A stretch of DNA of 64,000 nt from Proteiniclasticum aestuarii (GCF_017368455.1 NZ_JAFNJU010000008.1:1-64000); one strand, 5' to 3'. Numbered from the stretch's first letter, positions 17,588 to 26,609 are shown. Notes: generated by a model not told the origin, from the sequence alone. A program made the numbers and translations.

Positions 17588-19165
17588 ATGATAAACGAAA
17601 ACGAAGGTATGGGCATTATGCTGGTGGAACAGGGTCGAAAAGGAATTTTATCAACGATTTTCAGTAGACTAGGCATCATCCTGGTCCTTTTCCTGCTTCA
17701 GCTCTTTCTGCTGTTCAGCCTGTTCAGATGGTTTGAAAATTTCCTGCCTGAGATCTATGGTGGTACGTTCCTTTTTACACTGCTCATGGTCTTATACCTT
17801 CTGAATTCTCGTCTGGATCCCACCGGAAAGATCACCTGGCTGATCATCATCATGCTGCTGCCGATTTTCGGTGCTCTCTTTTATCTGTATACGCAAAGAG
17901 ACATCGGCCATCGCACGCTGAAATCCAGAACTTCAAAGTCCGTTGAGGAGACGAGAAATATAATCCCTCAGAACAGAAAAACCGCGGATGATCTCCACTT
18001 CGCCAGTCCAGGTGCTGCCTCCCTGTCCAGATACATCGCGCGAAGCGGCTGCTACCCGGTTCACGGCAACACAGAAGTAAGCTACTTCCCTCTTGGAGAG
18101 GATAAGTTCAAAGAAGTGCTTTTTCAGCTGGAGCAGGCCAAGCACTTCATTTTTCTGGAATATTTCATTATCAGTGAAGGGAAAATGTGGGGTCAGATCC
18201 TGGAAGTACTGGCCAGAAAAGCAGCTGAGGGAATTGATGTGCGTGTCCTGTACGATGGCACCTGCGAGTTCTCCACTCTGCCCAGTGATTATCCCAAGCG
18301 CCTGGAGGAACTGGGCATCCAGTGCAGAGTTTTTGCGCCCATCACCCCCTTTGTCTCCACTCATTACAATAATCGGGATCACAGAAAAATTCTGGTCATC
18401 GATGGTCACACCGCCTTTAATGGTGGCATCAATCTGGCTGATGAATACATCAACGAATACGAGAAGTATGGACACTGGAAAGATACCGCCATCATGCTGC
18501 AGGGAGATGCTGTCAGAAATTTCACCCTGATGTTTCTGCAGATGTGGTCCCTGAAAGAGAAGACGAAGGAATTTGACTATTTCCTGGCCTTCCCCACAAA
18601 TCCCAGGAAAGATGCGAAAGGTTTTGTCCTTCCTTACGGAGATCTGCCGCTGGATGGTGAGAAAGTAGGCGAACAGGTCTACATCGATATCCTGAATCGG
18701 GCACAGAAATATGTCTACATCATGACGCCCTATCTCATTCTGGACGGAGAACTTGAAAACGCCCTGATGTTTGCTGCAAAGCGCGGGGTGGATGTCCGCA
18801 TCATTCTGCCGGGAATCCCTGACAAGTTCACGCCCTATGCTCTGGCCTTTACGCACTACGGAGCACTCATCGATGCCGGTGTCCGGCTCTATGAATACAC
18901 CCCCGGTTTTGTCCACGCCAAAAGCTTCGTGGCGGACCATAAAGAAGCCGTCGTGGGCACGATCAACCTGGATTATCGCAGTCTGTATCACCATTTTGAA
19001 TGCGCCACCTACATGTATGGTGTGGACTGCATCGGTGAAATGGAAGAGGATTTTCTGAAGCTTCTGCCAAAGTGCCGGATGGTCACAAGATTAACCATGA
19101 AAAATGAAAAGCTCACCCGAAAGGTCACCGGCATCATATTGAAAGCCATTGCCCCTCTTCTTTAG
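17588..19165 (+). CDS. cls: Cardiolipin synthase, phospholipase D type
   Basis: 525 residues, the usual length for ClsA-type enzymes. Two to three N-terminal membrane helices (about 22-105) precede a pair of phospholipase D domains. Both HKD motifs are visible: NRDHRKILVIDGHTAFNGG and FVHAKSFVADHKEAVVGT. It condenses two phosphatidylglycerols to cardiolipin and glycerol at the cytoplasmic membrane. The start has AAGAAGGTG upstream. It follows the histidine kinase by 112 bases with no clear terminator, so read-through from the two-component operon is possible. Confidence 0.93.
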   Translation: MINENEGMGIMLVEQGRKGILSTIFSRLGIILVLFLLQLFLLFSLFRWFENFLPEIYGGTFLFTLLMVLYLLNSRLDPTGKITWLIIIMLLPIFGALFYLYTQRDIGHRTLKSRTSKSVEETRNIIPQNRKTADDLHFASPGAASLSRYIARSGCYPVHGNTEVSYFPLGEDKFKEVLFQLEQAKHFIFLEYFIISEGKMWGQILEVLARKAAEGIDVRVLYDGTCEFSTLPSDYPKRLEELGIQCRVFAPITPFVSTHYNNRDHRKILVIDGHTAFNGGINLADEYINEYEKYGHWKDTAIMLQGDAVRNFTLMFLQMWSLKEKTKEFDYFLAFPTNPRKDAKGFVLPYGDLPLDGEKVGEQVYIDILNRAQKYVYIMTPYLILDGELENALMFAAKRGVDVRIILPGIPDKFTPYALAFTHYGALIDAGVRLYEYTPGFVHAKSFVADHKEAVVGTINLDYRSLYHHFECATYMYGVDCIGEMEEDFLKLLPKCRMVTRLTMKNEKLTRKVTGIILKAIAPLL

Positions 19166-19321
19166 AAAGGCAGATCGGCTTTTTCAAAGAAGCAACCATC
19201 TACTATCCCCATCCACGTTGAATGAATCTGTTCTATTCATCTCAAAGACGCCCATGTTGTTTCCACTTGACTCATGACCAAGGGAAATTTCATGGACGTC
19301 TTTTCTTTTTTGCCTCAACCC

Positions 19322-19624
19322 TTACTTCTTCAGCAGCGCGGTTCTGTAGGGAAAGACTTCCGCTGTCATCATTCCCTTTAGAACTGCCGGGTCCTCCTTC
19401 ATGAATACCTCCGCTTCTTCATCGTTTTCCGCCAGGAAGACTACGATGCCGAATCCTTTCTCATCGACAGCATCTGTCTTTCCAGCTGTGACCACAAGCC
19501 CTTCCTCGCAGTGCTTCTTCAGTCTCATGAAATGTTCCTCTATGATTTTATGGTGCACCTTAGTCCAGCTCTTTTCATCATGATACGCCTGCTTCAGTTT
19601 CAGTACGTAGATATATTCTCTCAT
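19322..19624 (-). CDS. YciI-family small protein
   Basis: A complete 100-residue single-domain protein of the YCII/dimeric ferredoxin-fold superfamily. Features are the N-terminal YIYVLKLKQ strand, a conserved His in HHKIIEEHFMRLKKH, GLVVTAGKTD, then GFGIVVFLAENDEEAEVFMKEDPAV, the typical 'E--f--DP' block. GGAGG lies 9 bases before the ATG. Proteins of this family may be small hydrolases or dehalogenase-like, but no activity can be assigned. It is convergent with cardiolipin synthase and stands alone. Confidence 0.85.
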   Translation of the reverse strand: MREYIYVLKLKQAYHDEKSWTKVHHKIIEEHFMRLKKHCEEGLVVTAGKTDAVDEKGFGIVVFLAENDEEAEVFMKEDPAVLKGMMTAEVFPYRTALLKK

Positions 19625-19716
19625 CTTTCGCTTCCTCCGATTGTTTTCGCTTTCTTTCTAGTATATCATCTGAAGTAAGAACCGCCCTCATCGGACTAGG
19701 AAAAGGAGAGGCTCCC

Positions 19717-20690
19717 ATGAAAGTGACCAGAGAAATGATCGATCCCCAGCTGAGAAGACGAGGCCATCTCCTTGATCTTTTCATGAGAAGCAGAAGCGAA
19801 GCGGGTTTTCTCCGCTTCATGAAGCGTTCTGGAAGGTTCCTCTCTTTTCTGAAAGGAAGAGGAAAGAAAGGTCTTAGGATGAGAGAAGAATGGATCCCTC
19901 GCCAGGATGGAAGCAGGCTTCGGCTATGCATCTATGAGCCCTTGGAGAAGCAGGATAGCCCTGTCCCCGGTGTGCTGTGGCTTCATGGCGGAGGCTATGC
20001 CATGGGGATTCCGGAGCAGAGCGCCGGCACCTATAGAAAACTCATGAATACCAGGCCTTGTGTCATCATCGCTCCCGATTACCGCCTCTCGATAGAAGCG
20101 CCCTATCCCGCCGCTCTGAATGATGCCTACCTGGCCCTTTGTTATATGAAGAACCAGGCCAAAGAGCTCGGTATCCGGAAGGATCAGCTCATGGTAGGAG
20201 GGGAAAGCGCCGGAGGCGGTCTTGCTGCAGCCCTTACCCTTTATGCAAGGGATAAAGGTGACGTGCGCATCGCCTTTCAGATGATCCTCTATCCCATGAT
20301 CGACCCTTCGGGAACCACCGAATCCGCCAGAGACAACAATGCACCCATCTGGAACCAGAAGACCAATTCCTTTTCCTGGAAGCTCTACCTGGGCTCCCTT
20401 CACGGAAAAGAGTTCCTGTTTACGCAGCGCCTTCGCTGGCGAAAGAGTATTCGCTTCTTCCACCTGCACTGTCCTTTGTAGGCGATCTGGAACCCTTCAT
20501 AGATGAAACCATCTCCTATATGGAGAATCTCAGAAAAGCCGGTGCTGCCGTAGACTTCAGGGTCTATCCGGGATGCTACCATGGTTTTGATATCATCTGT
20601 CCCAGAGCGAAAATAAGTGAAGAAGCCACAACCTTTTTCCTGGAGGGATTTCGCTATGCGGTGGACCACTACAGGACGCCCCAGGATTGA
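19717..20690 (+). pseudogene. HSL-type alpha/beta hydrolase (esterase), frameshifted
   Basis: The frame from ATG 19717 encodes an esterase of the hormone-sensitive-lipase family: LWLHGGGYAMG (HGGG oxyanion hole) and GGESAGGGLAAA (nucleophile Ser). It stops at 20481 with unrelated residues. In the +2 frame from about 20406 the family continues: YAAPSLAKEYS, LPPALSFVGDLEPFIDE (catalytic Asp) and YHGFD (catalytic His), ending at TGA 20688-20690. The shift lies at or near GGAAAAGAG (20404-20412), consistent with loss of one base in or next to an A-run. Without it, Asp and His of the triad are missing. Either a recent inactivation or an assembly error. Confidence 0.85.
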
Positions 20691-20734
20691 AGACAGAAGA
20701 GCAGGATATTTCCATTGTGTGAATAATGCGTTCC

Positions 20735-20763
20735 TTGGACATTTTTTTCTTTTCCGATATACC
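20735..20763 (+). promoter_or_regulatory. Possible promoter of DUF1576 operon
   Basis: TTGGAC (20735-20740) and TATACC (20758-20763) spaced by 17 bases. A second -10-like TATACT lies at 20773-20778 without a matched -35. Confidence 0.4.
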
Positions 20764-20813
20764 CCTTTCTGGTATACTGAAAAAAACTTTCAGCCAGAAA
20801 AGGAGGAATCCCT

Positions 20814-22142
20814 TTGCCGTTATTATCGTCATTCATCCGTACTCCGGGTTCTATGAAACATCCGGGCATACGACAGGACCTGCCTCAGATCTCCGAGAAG
20901 AAGAGAATCACTTACCTCATCTTCGTATCCGCTTTGACTCTCGTCACAGGATTTTTCTTCAACAGCCCTGGAGAAATTCTGGAGGGTCTTGGCAGAATTC
21001 TCATTTCGTCAAGCATTCTCCTGACAGACTATATGGCAGTGGGAAGTATCGGTTCTGCTTTTGTGAACAGCGGGATCCTCATGCTTCTTTCCATCTTCAT
21101 CGCCATGAGAAGCAACACTTCCGTCAGTGGTCCCCTCATCGCAGCGGTCTTCACCATCGGGGGCTTTGCCTTCTTCGGAAAGAATCTATACAACATATGG
21201 CCCATCATGACGGGTGTTCTTCTCTATGCCAAGGTTCAGAAGGAACCCTTCGGAAAATTCATTCTTCCCGCCTTCTTCGGAACGGCTCTGGGACCACTGG
21301 TCAGCCAGATTTCCTTCGGGTTCGCCCTGACGCAACCTGCAGGCATCCTTCTGGGCATCCTGGCTGGTATCACGGCCGGATTCATCCTGCCCCCTCTGGC
21401 CAGTCACTTCATCCGGTTCCATCAGGGGTATAACCTCTACAACATCGGATTCACCTCGGGCATCGTGGGACTGCTCTTCATGAGTCTTCTGCGGGGACTA
21501 GACCTGAACAACCCTCCCACAGCTATTCTTCTGGAAGGGCATATGCAGGGGCTTGCGATCTATCTCACCATCCTGTTTCTTTCCATGATCCTCTACGGAT
21601 TCGAAACCTGTCAGGATATCGGAAAGGGACTTGGTCATCTCTTCGCCCACCCCGGACGCCTGGTATCCGACTTTGTGGCATCAGACGGATTTCCCGTGAC
21701 CCTCATCAACATGGGACTTCTGGGATTTCTATCCACCGGGTATGTGATCCTGACAGGCGGAACGCTGAACGGCCCCATCCTCGGCGGGATCTTCACGGTG
21801 GTGGGCTTCGGCGCCTTCGGTAAGCATGTGAAGAACGTAGTGCCGGTGATGGTCGGCATCTACCTTGCCAATCTCCTCTTCATGTGGGAAGTCTCCTCCA
21901 TCGGTTCTCTTCTCGCAGCACTCTTCGCCACGACCCTGGCACCCATCGCCGGTGCCTACGGCATACTTCCAGGAATCCTTGCAGGATTTCTCCATATGGC
22001 CGTGGTGATGAATGTGGGTTATCTGCATGGAGGCATGAATCTCTACAACAACGGATTCTCAGGTGGATTTGTGGCTGCCATACTGGTCCCCATCTTTGAT
22101 TCCCTGAATATCAACACAAATACCTGGGAGGATGAAAAATAA
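20814..22142 (+). CDS. DUF1576 polytopic membrane protein
   Basis: 442 residues from a TTG at 20814 with AGGAGG 7 bases upstream. About 11-12 hydrophobic segments, in two similar halves: FIAMRSNTSVSGPLIAAVFT / GFAFFGKNLYNIWPIMTGV in the first and GGTLNGPILGGIFTVVGFG / AFGKHVKNVVPVMVGIYL in the second, an internal duplication seen in transporters. I recognise the family as DUF1576, found in Bacillota, whose function is unknown. Asn-, Gly- and Pro-rich re-entrant-like blocks (YNLYNIGFTSG and MNLYNNGFSGG) are repeated in both halves and could line a substrate path. It is co-transcribed with the 111-residue gene that follows. Confidence 0.85.
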   Translation: MPLLSSFIRTPGSMKHPGIRQDLPQISEKKRITYLIFVSALTLVTGFFFNSPGEILEGLGRILISSSILLTDYMAVGSIGSAFVNSGILMLLSIFIAMRSNTSVSGPLIAAVFTIGGFAFFGKNLYNIWPIMTGVLLYAKVQKEPFGKFILPAFFGTALGPLVSQISFGFALTQPAGILLGILAGITAGFILPPLASHFIRFHQGYNLYNIGFTSGIVGLLFMSLLRGLDLNNPPTAILLEGHMQGLAIYLTILFLSMILYGFETCQDIGKGLGHLFAHPGRLVSDFVASDGFPVTLINMGLLGFLSTGYVILTGGTLNGPILGGIFTVVGFGAFGKHVKNVVPVMVGIYLANLLFMWEVSSIGSLLAALFATTLAPIAGAYGILPGILAGFLHMAVVMNVGYLHGGMNLYNNGFSGGFVAAILVPIFDSLNINTNTWEDEK

Positions 22143-22477
22143 TGCAGAACAGAATCAGATCCGTCAAAATACTAGAGGAAGTCATCGGTTATTTCATTCA
22201 TCATGAAATCGCCCATATGGACATTAAGTTCTTTGCTGATGAGGAGAAAATGGATATCACGGTCTCCGGAACCACAAAGATGCCCCCAAAAGATCATCAG
22301 CATCTGGAGAATCTGCTCAATGAACCAATTAAGCAGGAATATGAGGAATATTACTGGAGCCTTCTGGGGGCCACTGGAAAACGCCAGGAACTGCGGCTCC
22401 TGGGTTCTCTTGTGGACAGCGGCAGCGTAGTCTATGAAGACGGAGTGCTCACAGTGAACGTGAAAAGAAGTTACTGA
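22142..22477 (+). CDS. Small conserved partner of DUF1576 protein, function unknown
   Basis: 111 residues; its ATG shares one base with the preceding stop (TAATG), so translation is probably coupled. Soluble and charged, with an N-terminal helix (IRSVKILEEVIGYFIHHEI) and a strand pattern (HMDIKFFADEEKMDITVSGT) reminiscent of the first helix and strand of GHKL ATPase folds, but without any ATP-binding motif. I do not recognise the family. Its tight coupling suggests a cytoplasmic accessory or regulator of the membrane protein. Confidence 0.7.
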   Translation: MQNRIRSVKILEEVIGYFIHHEIAHMDIKFFADEEKMDITVSGTTKMPPKDHQHLENLLNEPIKQEYEEYYWSLLGATGKRQELRLLGSLVDSGSVVYEDGVLTVNVKRSY

Positions 22478-22509
22478 TATACAGTTTTCTCCTGATGAAC
22501 ACTATACAG

Positions 22510-22559
22510 AGAAAGGAAACAGAAGGATGCATGAAGATCCCTCTGTTTCCTTTCTTTTG
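22510..22559 (+). terminator. Rho-independent terminator after DUF1576 operon
   Basis: Stem AGAAAGGAAACAGA/TCTGTTTCCTTTCT followed by TTTG. Confidence 0.8.
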
Positions 22560-22631
22560 TGCATGGTCAAACGGAGGAAATCCTCCAAACTCCCTGTTAG
22601 CTTATTGCAGAATCCTTTAATTCATCCGCAG

Positions 22632-22684
22632 AAAAAAGACCCTCCCCCGCTGGCAATGTTTCCACAAAGCCGTTGGAAAGGGTC
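22632..22684 (-). terminator. Probable terminator after rhomboid gene
   Basis: GACCCT/AGGGTC closing stem with inner TTTCC and GGG(G)A pairing, followed on the minus strand by TTTTTT. It lies 56 bases past the stop. Confidence 0.55.
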
Positions 22685-22739
22685 CCCGCAACCATCCATC
22701 CTATGATGCCACATCAGGTATGCGCCGGTTTAAATGGAT

Positions 22740-23393
22740 TCATTCCGAAACGGACTTCCTCACATCCTCTATCCTGCTGTCCTCATCTAGTCCGCTCTGA
22801 CCAATATTCTTCAATGACTTCTCTTTTCTCAGTAGTCTGCCCGTGATGAATCCTGCTGCAATACCAGCTGCATGAGCAGGTCCGCCAACTGAAACTGATG
22901 GATTCTGGATGGTCAGAACCGCATTCACAATGAATAAAGCAAGGAGCCAGTGTTTGGATTTGGATTTCAAGATGATTGCATCAGGCTGAAGCGCTGCATA
23001 GGCGGCTACAATACCTAAGGCTGCCGCAGAAGCTCCAGCAATAGGTCCACCAGTATACTCCACAAAAGAGGCATACCCGAAAATCGCCCAGCTGCCAATC
23101 AAGCCACATAGAATATAGATAATATAAATGACTTTCGCATTGGTCTCCCTAAACAGTTGTGTCCCAAAAACAAGGACCAGCATCATGTTCAGCAGAACAT
23201 GAATAAGAATTTCATGAGAAAAAAACACCGTCACTACAGTCCAGGGTTTCTCCATGACCATGGACAGATCCGGATCAAGGAGAAATACGCCAGATAGGCC
23301 AGGAAACGCTTTCAATAGGATATAAATGACAAGATTGATCAGAACCAATGTCACCACAGCCCGATTATTCAGCAGATATTTTCTAAGTCTCAT
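22740..23393 (-). CDS. Rhomboid-family intramembrane serine protease
   Basis: 217 residues with six hydrophobic segments. Family marks: HVLLNM (H-x-x-x-N in helix 2), GASAAALG with the catalytic Ser (G-A-S-A), and AHAAGIAAG with the catalytic His near the end of helix 6. It cleaves membrane proteins within the bilayer; the substrate is unknown. GGAGGG is 7 bases before the ATG. It lies 79 bases downstream of a membrane-anchored XRE regulator on the same strand and shares its promoter; a regulator with its DNA-binding part on a membrane stalk is a conceivable substrate. Confidence 0.9.
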   Translation of the reverse strand: MRLRKYLLNNRAVVTLVLINLVIYILLKAFPGLSGVFLLDPDLSMVMEKPWTVVTVFFSHEILIHVLLNMMLVLVFGTQLFRETNAKVIYIIYILCGLIGSWAIFGYASFVEYTGGPIAGASAAALGIVAAYAALQPDAIILKSKSKHWLLALFIVNAVLTIQNPSVSVGGPAHAAGIAAGFITGRLLRKEKSLKNIGQSGLDEDSRIEDVRKSVSE

Positions 23394-23472
23394 TCCGCAC
23401 CCTCCAGTTCACAGCGCATCTGCAGCTTCTGCATTTCTTCTTTAAAACCTCTGCAAAACTTTCCTTCGTTTT

Positions 23473-24048
23473 TCATTTCAGAAGCACTGCAGAAATACCT
23501 GCAATAATCAGCGTCATTAGACCTGCTCCTAAAGCCAGCAGGATTTTCTGATACAGTCTTTTCCCCTCTTCCCTTGCTTTTGATATGTTATCCAAGCCTG
23601 TTCCCTGGGTGAATGCGATGATCTCACGATAGGTCTGGATATCAAACTCCTTTTTCTTTTTTTCCACTTTCACTGCAACATAGAATGTGATCCCCGCCAA
23701 AACCACCCAGATGACGATACCCACATCGCCCAGGTAATGGACAAGCGCCACGGGTGATAGGATCACTAGAGCAAGCAGTATCCCAAATACATTACTAAGT
23801 TTTTCGAAGTTCTTCTGATCTTCTTTCTGAATCTTTTTCTTCATAATTTCGATGTCTCCTTTGATTAGTTTGTCGATGGAGGTTTCGAAGACTTCACTCA
23901 GAAGTATTAGACTGTTCACATCGGGATAACTTTTGTCATTCTCCCAGTTGGATATGGTCTGTCTGGATACAAAAACTTTCTCAGCAAGTGCATCCTGAGA
24001 TAAGGACATTTCGTTGCGGTATTTCCTGATCTGTTTTCCGAGTTCCAT
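23473..24048 (-). CDS. Membrane-anchored XRE-family regulator
   Basis: 191 residues. N-terminal helix-turn-helix of the HTH_3 type (MSLSQDALAEKVFVSRQTISNWEND...YPDVNSLILLSEVF, residues 13-60), a charged linker with KKKIQKEDQKNFEK, then two hydrophobic helices near 87-125 and one at the C-terminus (LLALGAGLMTLIIAGISAVLL). The protein is therefore a DNA-binding domain tethered to the membrane. GGAGG lies 6-7 bases upstream of the start. It forms an operon with the rhomboid gene. Confidence 0.9.
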   Translation of the reverse strand: MELGKQIRKYRNEMSLSQDALAEKVFVSRQTISNWENDKSYPDVNSLILLSEVFETSIDKLIKGDIEIMKKKIQKEDQKNFEKLSNVFGILLALVILSPVALVHYLGDVGIVIWVVLAGITFYVAVKVEKKKKEFDIQTYREIIAFTQGTGLDNISKAREEGKRLYQKILLALGAGLMTLIIAGISAVLLK

Positions 24049-24120
24049 TTACTCCTCCTCCTTTCATCATCCACTCTACTCAAATTCATGAGATTCAGCC
24101 ATCAAAAGTCTTTTACATGC

Positions 24121-24149
24121 TCTATATTTGCCCTTTTTTTCTTTGTCAA
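24121..24149 (-). promoter_or_regulatory. Strong sigma-A promoter for XRE-rhomboid operon
   Basis: On the minus strand consensus TTGACA (24144-24149) and TATAGA (24121-24126) with exactly 17 bases between, 73 bases upstream of the XRE start. Confidence 0.75.
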
Positions 24150-24537
24150 CGGTTTTTGACAGGTGCTTAGGATCTTGCTGTCACAGTTCTTGCAGGGATT
24201 TCAGATCCTGATCAAAAAGTATCAAAAACGACATTGCGCTCTACCTTGAAGAAGTCCTTCTCTTCAGAGAAGTCTTCCCGTGGAACAGATCATCTGAAAG
24301 TGATTTCGCAATTCTACCTGTCTTCACCATAGTCTGGCCTATTCTATGGCGACTTAAGGTCATCACCAGCAGGCTGTTCATCGCCTTTTACCTTTCATCA
24401 GGAGATCAGACGAATATTAGATATGCAAAGTATACCATATCAATAATCAGAACTGGAAGAAAAACCTTCCCACACTGCAGGGTTTAACCAAAATCGAGCT
24501 TGCCCTTCCCGAGTTTCGAGCTGAATATAAACACACA
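24150..24537. other. Gene-free stretch
   Basis: No supported gene. The minus strand has a 46-codon frame from an ATG near 24380 preceded by AAAGG, but its product (basic, serine-rich) matches nothing I know and I do not call it. No riboswitch or repeat was recognised. Confidence 0.5.
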
Positions 24538-24576
24538 AACCCCGTAATCCACTTTTCATCCATGGATTACGGGGTT
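24538..24576 (-). terminator. Hairpin terminator after NusG-II gene
   Basis: Perfect 14-bp stem AACCCCGTAATCCA/TGGATTACGGGGTT, 11-base loop, with a T-rich tail on the minus strand. Confidence 0.7.
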
Positions 24577-24630
24577 GATTCATCAGGAAATCCTGAAATT
24601 ATTGTGAGTCCGAAGTCCTGAGCTTTTTCA

Positions 24631-25065
24631 TCAGGTGGAGACATCAATCTCATTATACACATCATCCGCTATCTTTATGACCAGCTTAATGGGCAGTGCC
24701 ACAATGATTTCATAGGACTTGCTGATCCAGCCCATATCCTCATGAATGGATAGAGGAACAATTTCTTCCGGAAGTCTGTGCAGCATCACAGATCCGTCTT
24801 TGATTTCCAGATTGCCCTCAAATGTTTTCCCATTGTGTTCAAAGGGAAAGGCTACATACTTCTGCCCTTTCTCCTCCAGGCTATGACTGAAGATTTCTCT
24901 GCCATCCTTCTCCACGATGATGCGCTTTTCCCCGCCACCTGTAGAAGTGTTAAAATGAAACAGAAGTGCAGGAACAAAACTGATCAGGATCAGTGAGAAC
25001 AGGATGATTACATCCCACTTTTTTGCTTGGAGTGCTTTTCCACTCCCGTGAAGTTTTCTCATCAT
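24631..25065 (-). CDS. NusG domain II-containing membrane-anchored protein
   Basis: 144 residues from ATG 25065 (or the adjacent ATG 25062; GGGAGG is 5 or 8 bases upstream). A short cytoplasmic head, one membrane helix (VIILFSLILISFVPALLF), then an extracytoplasmic NusG-domain-II-like module: RIIVEKDGREI at the start and EIIVALPIKLVIKI near the end. Typical members of this clostridial family carry cysteines before 'LPNKLVIEI'; here those positions are not Cys. Function is unknown. It stands alone between a terminator and the 25.2 kb gene on the same strand. Confidence 0.72.
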   Translation of the reverse strand: MMRKLHGSGKALQAKKWDVIILFSLILISFVPALLFHFNTSTGGGEKRIIVEKDGREIFSHSLEEKGQKYVAFPFEHNGKTFEGNLEIKDGSVMLHRLPEEIVPLSIHEDMGWISKSYEIIVALPIKLVIKIADDVYNEIDVST

Positions 25066-25235
25066 ATTGGCCTCCCATGATGTTCTATGAAAAGAAGTAC
25101 GACAGAACGCGTCTCCTCTCATCCCTTCTGAAAAGATCCGCGCTAAACGCAAATCATTCGCATCTAGAAATTATACAGTATCTTCAGCGGAGGCACAACC
25201 ACTCTGCCAGATATTTCACATTATCACAGGCCCCT

Positions 25236-25679
25236 TTATGGATCCTTCCTGGGCAGCCTGCTCAGGGTGCTTACCCCTGGATTGGCTTCTCCGAATTTCT
25301 CCATGACAGCCTGGACCACCTCTTCCCGGGAAAGGCCTTCCTTCTCCTTCTCCTTGATGAGTCGATAGGCGCTGAATAAGGGAGAAGGTCCGATTTCGGA
25401 GGAGAAATGTCCGATGCCCTGATTCCAGGCGAAAAGCTCGAAAATCTCATCCAGTTCCAAAGACGTCGTGCCCAACGCATAGGATTTGATCAGCTCCCGG
25501 GTTGCCTGCCGAAGTCTTCCAGCCCCCACGACATTACTCATGGATAGAAGAAGCTTCATGCGCTGAGGCAGTGCACCCTCTTTTCTGTCCCAGATCATCT
25601 GCCAGAAATTCACAGCCGTCTCCGCCATTTCATCACTGATGGCCTTGTAGTTGAGAAGCGTTGTGAGTTTCAGCGGCAT
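25236..25679 (-). CDS. Helical protein, possibly carboxymuconolactone decarboxylase-like
   Basis: 147 residues, all-helical, with RQATRELIKSYALGTTSLELDEIFELFAWNQGIGHFSSEIG: this resembles the AhpD/carboxymuconolactone decarboxylase core (family pattern 'a-alg-t--ei-e--') but lacks the redox CxxC. The tail EEVVQAVMEKFGE is typical of helical bundle ends. I cannot exclude an unrelated family. GGAAGGG lies 8 bases before the ATG. No partner genes; 170 bases separate it from the NusG-II gene. Confidence 0.55.
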   Translation of the reverse strand: MPLKLTTLLNYKAISDEMAETAVNFWQMIWDRKEGALPQRMKLLLSMSNVVGAGRLRQATRELIKSYALGTTSLELDEIFELFAWNQGIGHFSSEIGPSPLFSAYRLIKEKEKEGLSREEVVQAVMEKFGEANPGVSTLSRLPRKDP

Positions 25680-25808
25680 ATCTGACCCTTCCGGATCGGT
25701 CTTCTCTCCTGTTTTCAGTTATTCACTCCTACAGATTTCAAAGAATGCAATGATTTCCTGCAGTTTCCTGCATGACCCTCTTCTTTGAATTTTCCTTGCT
25801 CCGATTCC

Positions 25809-26507
25809 CTAGAGATCTTCCACTTCCATCACCGTCAGATGGTTCTCCTCCACACGGAAACGTATATCTTTCCCGGCGAAGGACAGGCCATAGATGCGGT
25901 GCGGGTCCTTCTGGTAGGAAGGTCTCGGATCTTCCGCCAGCACATCTTTCAGCGCTTCCCTTTTATCGGGAGGAATTCTGTCCACAAGCCCTTCTGGAAT
26001 ATCCACAAGAAGTCTCACCTTTTCCACTTCAAAGACCCCGGAAGTGGCCTCGGGATGACTGTCGCCATAAGGAATGTAGGGCTTGATATCCACAATCGGG
26101 GTGCCATTCATAAGGTCAGCTCCCTTCACATAAAGAACCGGTCCCAGCTTCTCATCCATCTCTACTCTTTCCAGTTTCACGGAAGATAAGCCCAGATGAT
26201 TCGGCCGGAAAGGAGAACGTGTGGCGAAGACTCCCATCCTGGTATTTCCACCCAGTCTCGGCGGACGCACTGTGGGAGACCATCCCTTATCCACATTCTC
26301 GGAGAACTGCCAGATGAGCCACAGATGGGAATAATTTTCTATGCCCTTCACCGCTGCCTCATTTCTGTATGCCGGTTCAAAAACGATTCTTCCTTCCAGG
26401 TTATCCACAAGGCCGCTCTGCCTTGGAATGCCGAACTTCGAGTGAAAATCCGTTTCGATTCTCGCTATGATTTCTATCTCTATGATTTCTTTCTTTTCAA
26501 TGCTCAT
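25809..26507 (-). CDS. trmO: tRNA (N6-threonylcarbamoyladenosine37-N6)-methyltransferase TrmO
   Basis: 232 residues of the TrmO/TsaA family (former UPF0066), which methylates t6A37 of certain tRNAs using S-adenosylmethionine. The beta-barrel domain with its signature is seen: YSHLWLIWQFSEN, RPPRLGG, then RMGVFATRSPFRPNHLGLSSV and GADLMNGTPIVDIKPYIPY. A C-terminal extension of about 70 residues with the expected Lys/Arg pattern (DPRPSYQKDP and RIYGLSF) is present. The start ATG has GGCAGG upstream. It is probably monocistronic. Confidence 0.93.
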   Translation of the reverse strand: MSIEKKEIIEIEIIARIETDFHSKFGIPRQSGLVDNLEGRIVFEPAYRNEAAVKGIENYSHLWLIWQFSENVDKGWSPTVRPPRLGGNTRMGVFATRSPFRPNHLGLSSVKLERVEMDEKLGPVLYVKGADLMNGTPIVDIKPYIPYGDSHPEATSGVFEVEKVRLLVDIPEGLVDRIPPDKREALKDVLAEDPRPSYQKDPHRIYGLSFAGKDIRFRVEENHLTVMEVEDL

Positions 26508-26609
26508 CTTTCCTGCCCCTTCCTTCTCAATCTCCCTATTGTGCCAGCTCGTTCATCGTAGTCTGATTCCTGTTTCTGGAAGAACTACGGCTTTATATTC
26601 CTCTCCTGT

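Noticed and set aside
19717..20690. Programmed frameshift in the esterase gene
   Set aside because: No slippery heptamer with downstream pseudoknot or internal SD stands out; a simple indel is more likely.
24150..24537. Possible small gene (46 codons, minus strand) upstream of the XRE promoter
   Set aside because: Only a weak AAAGG box, a basic serine-rich product, and no homology that I recognise.
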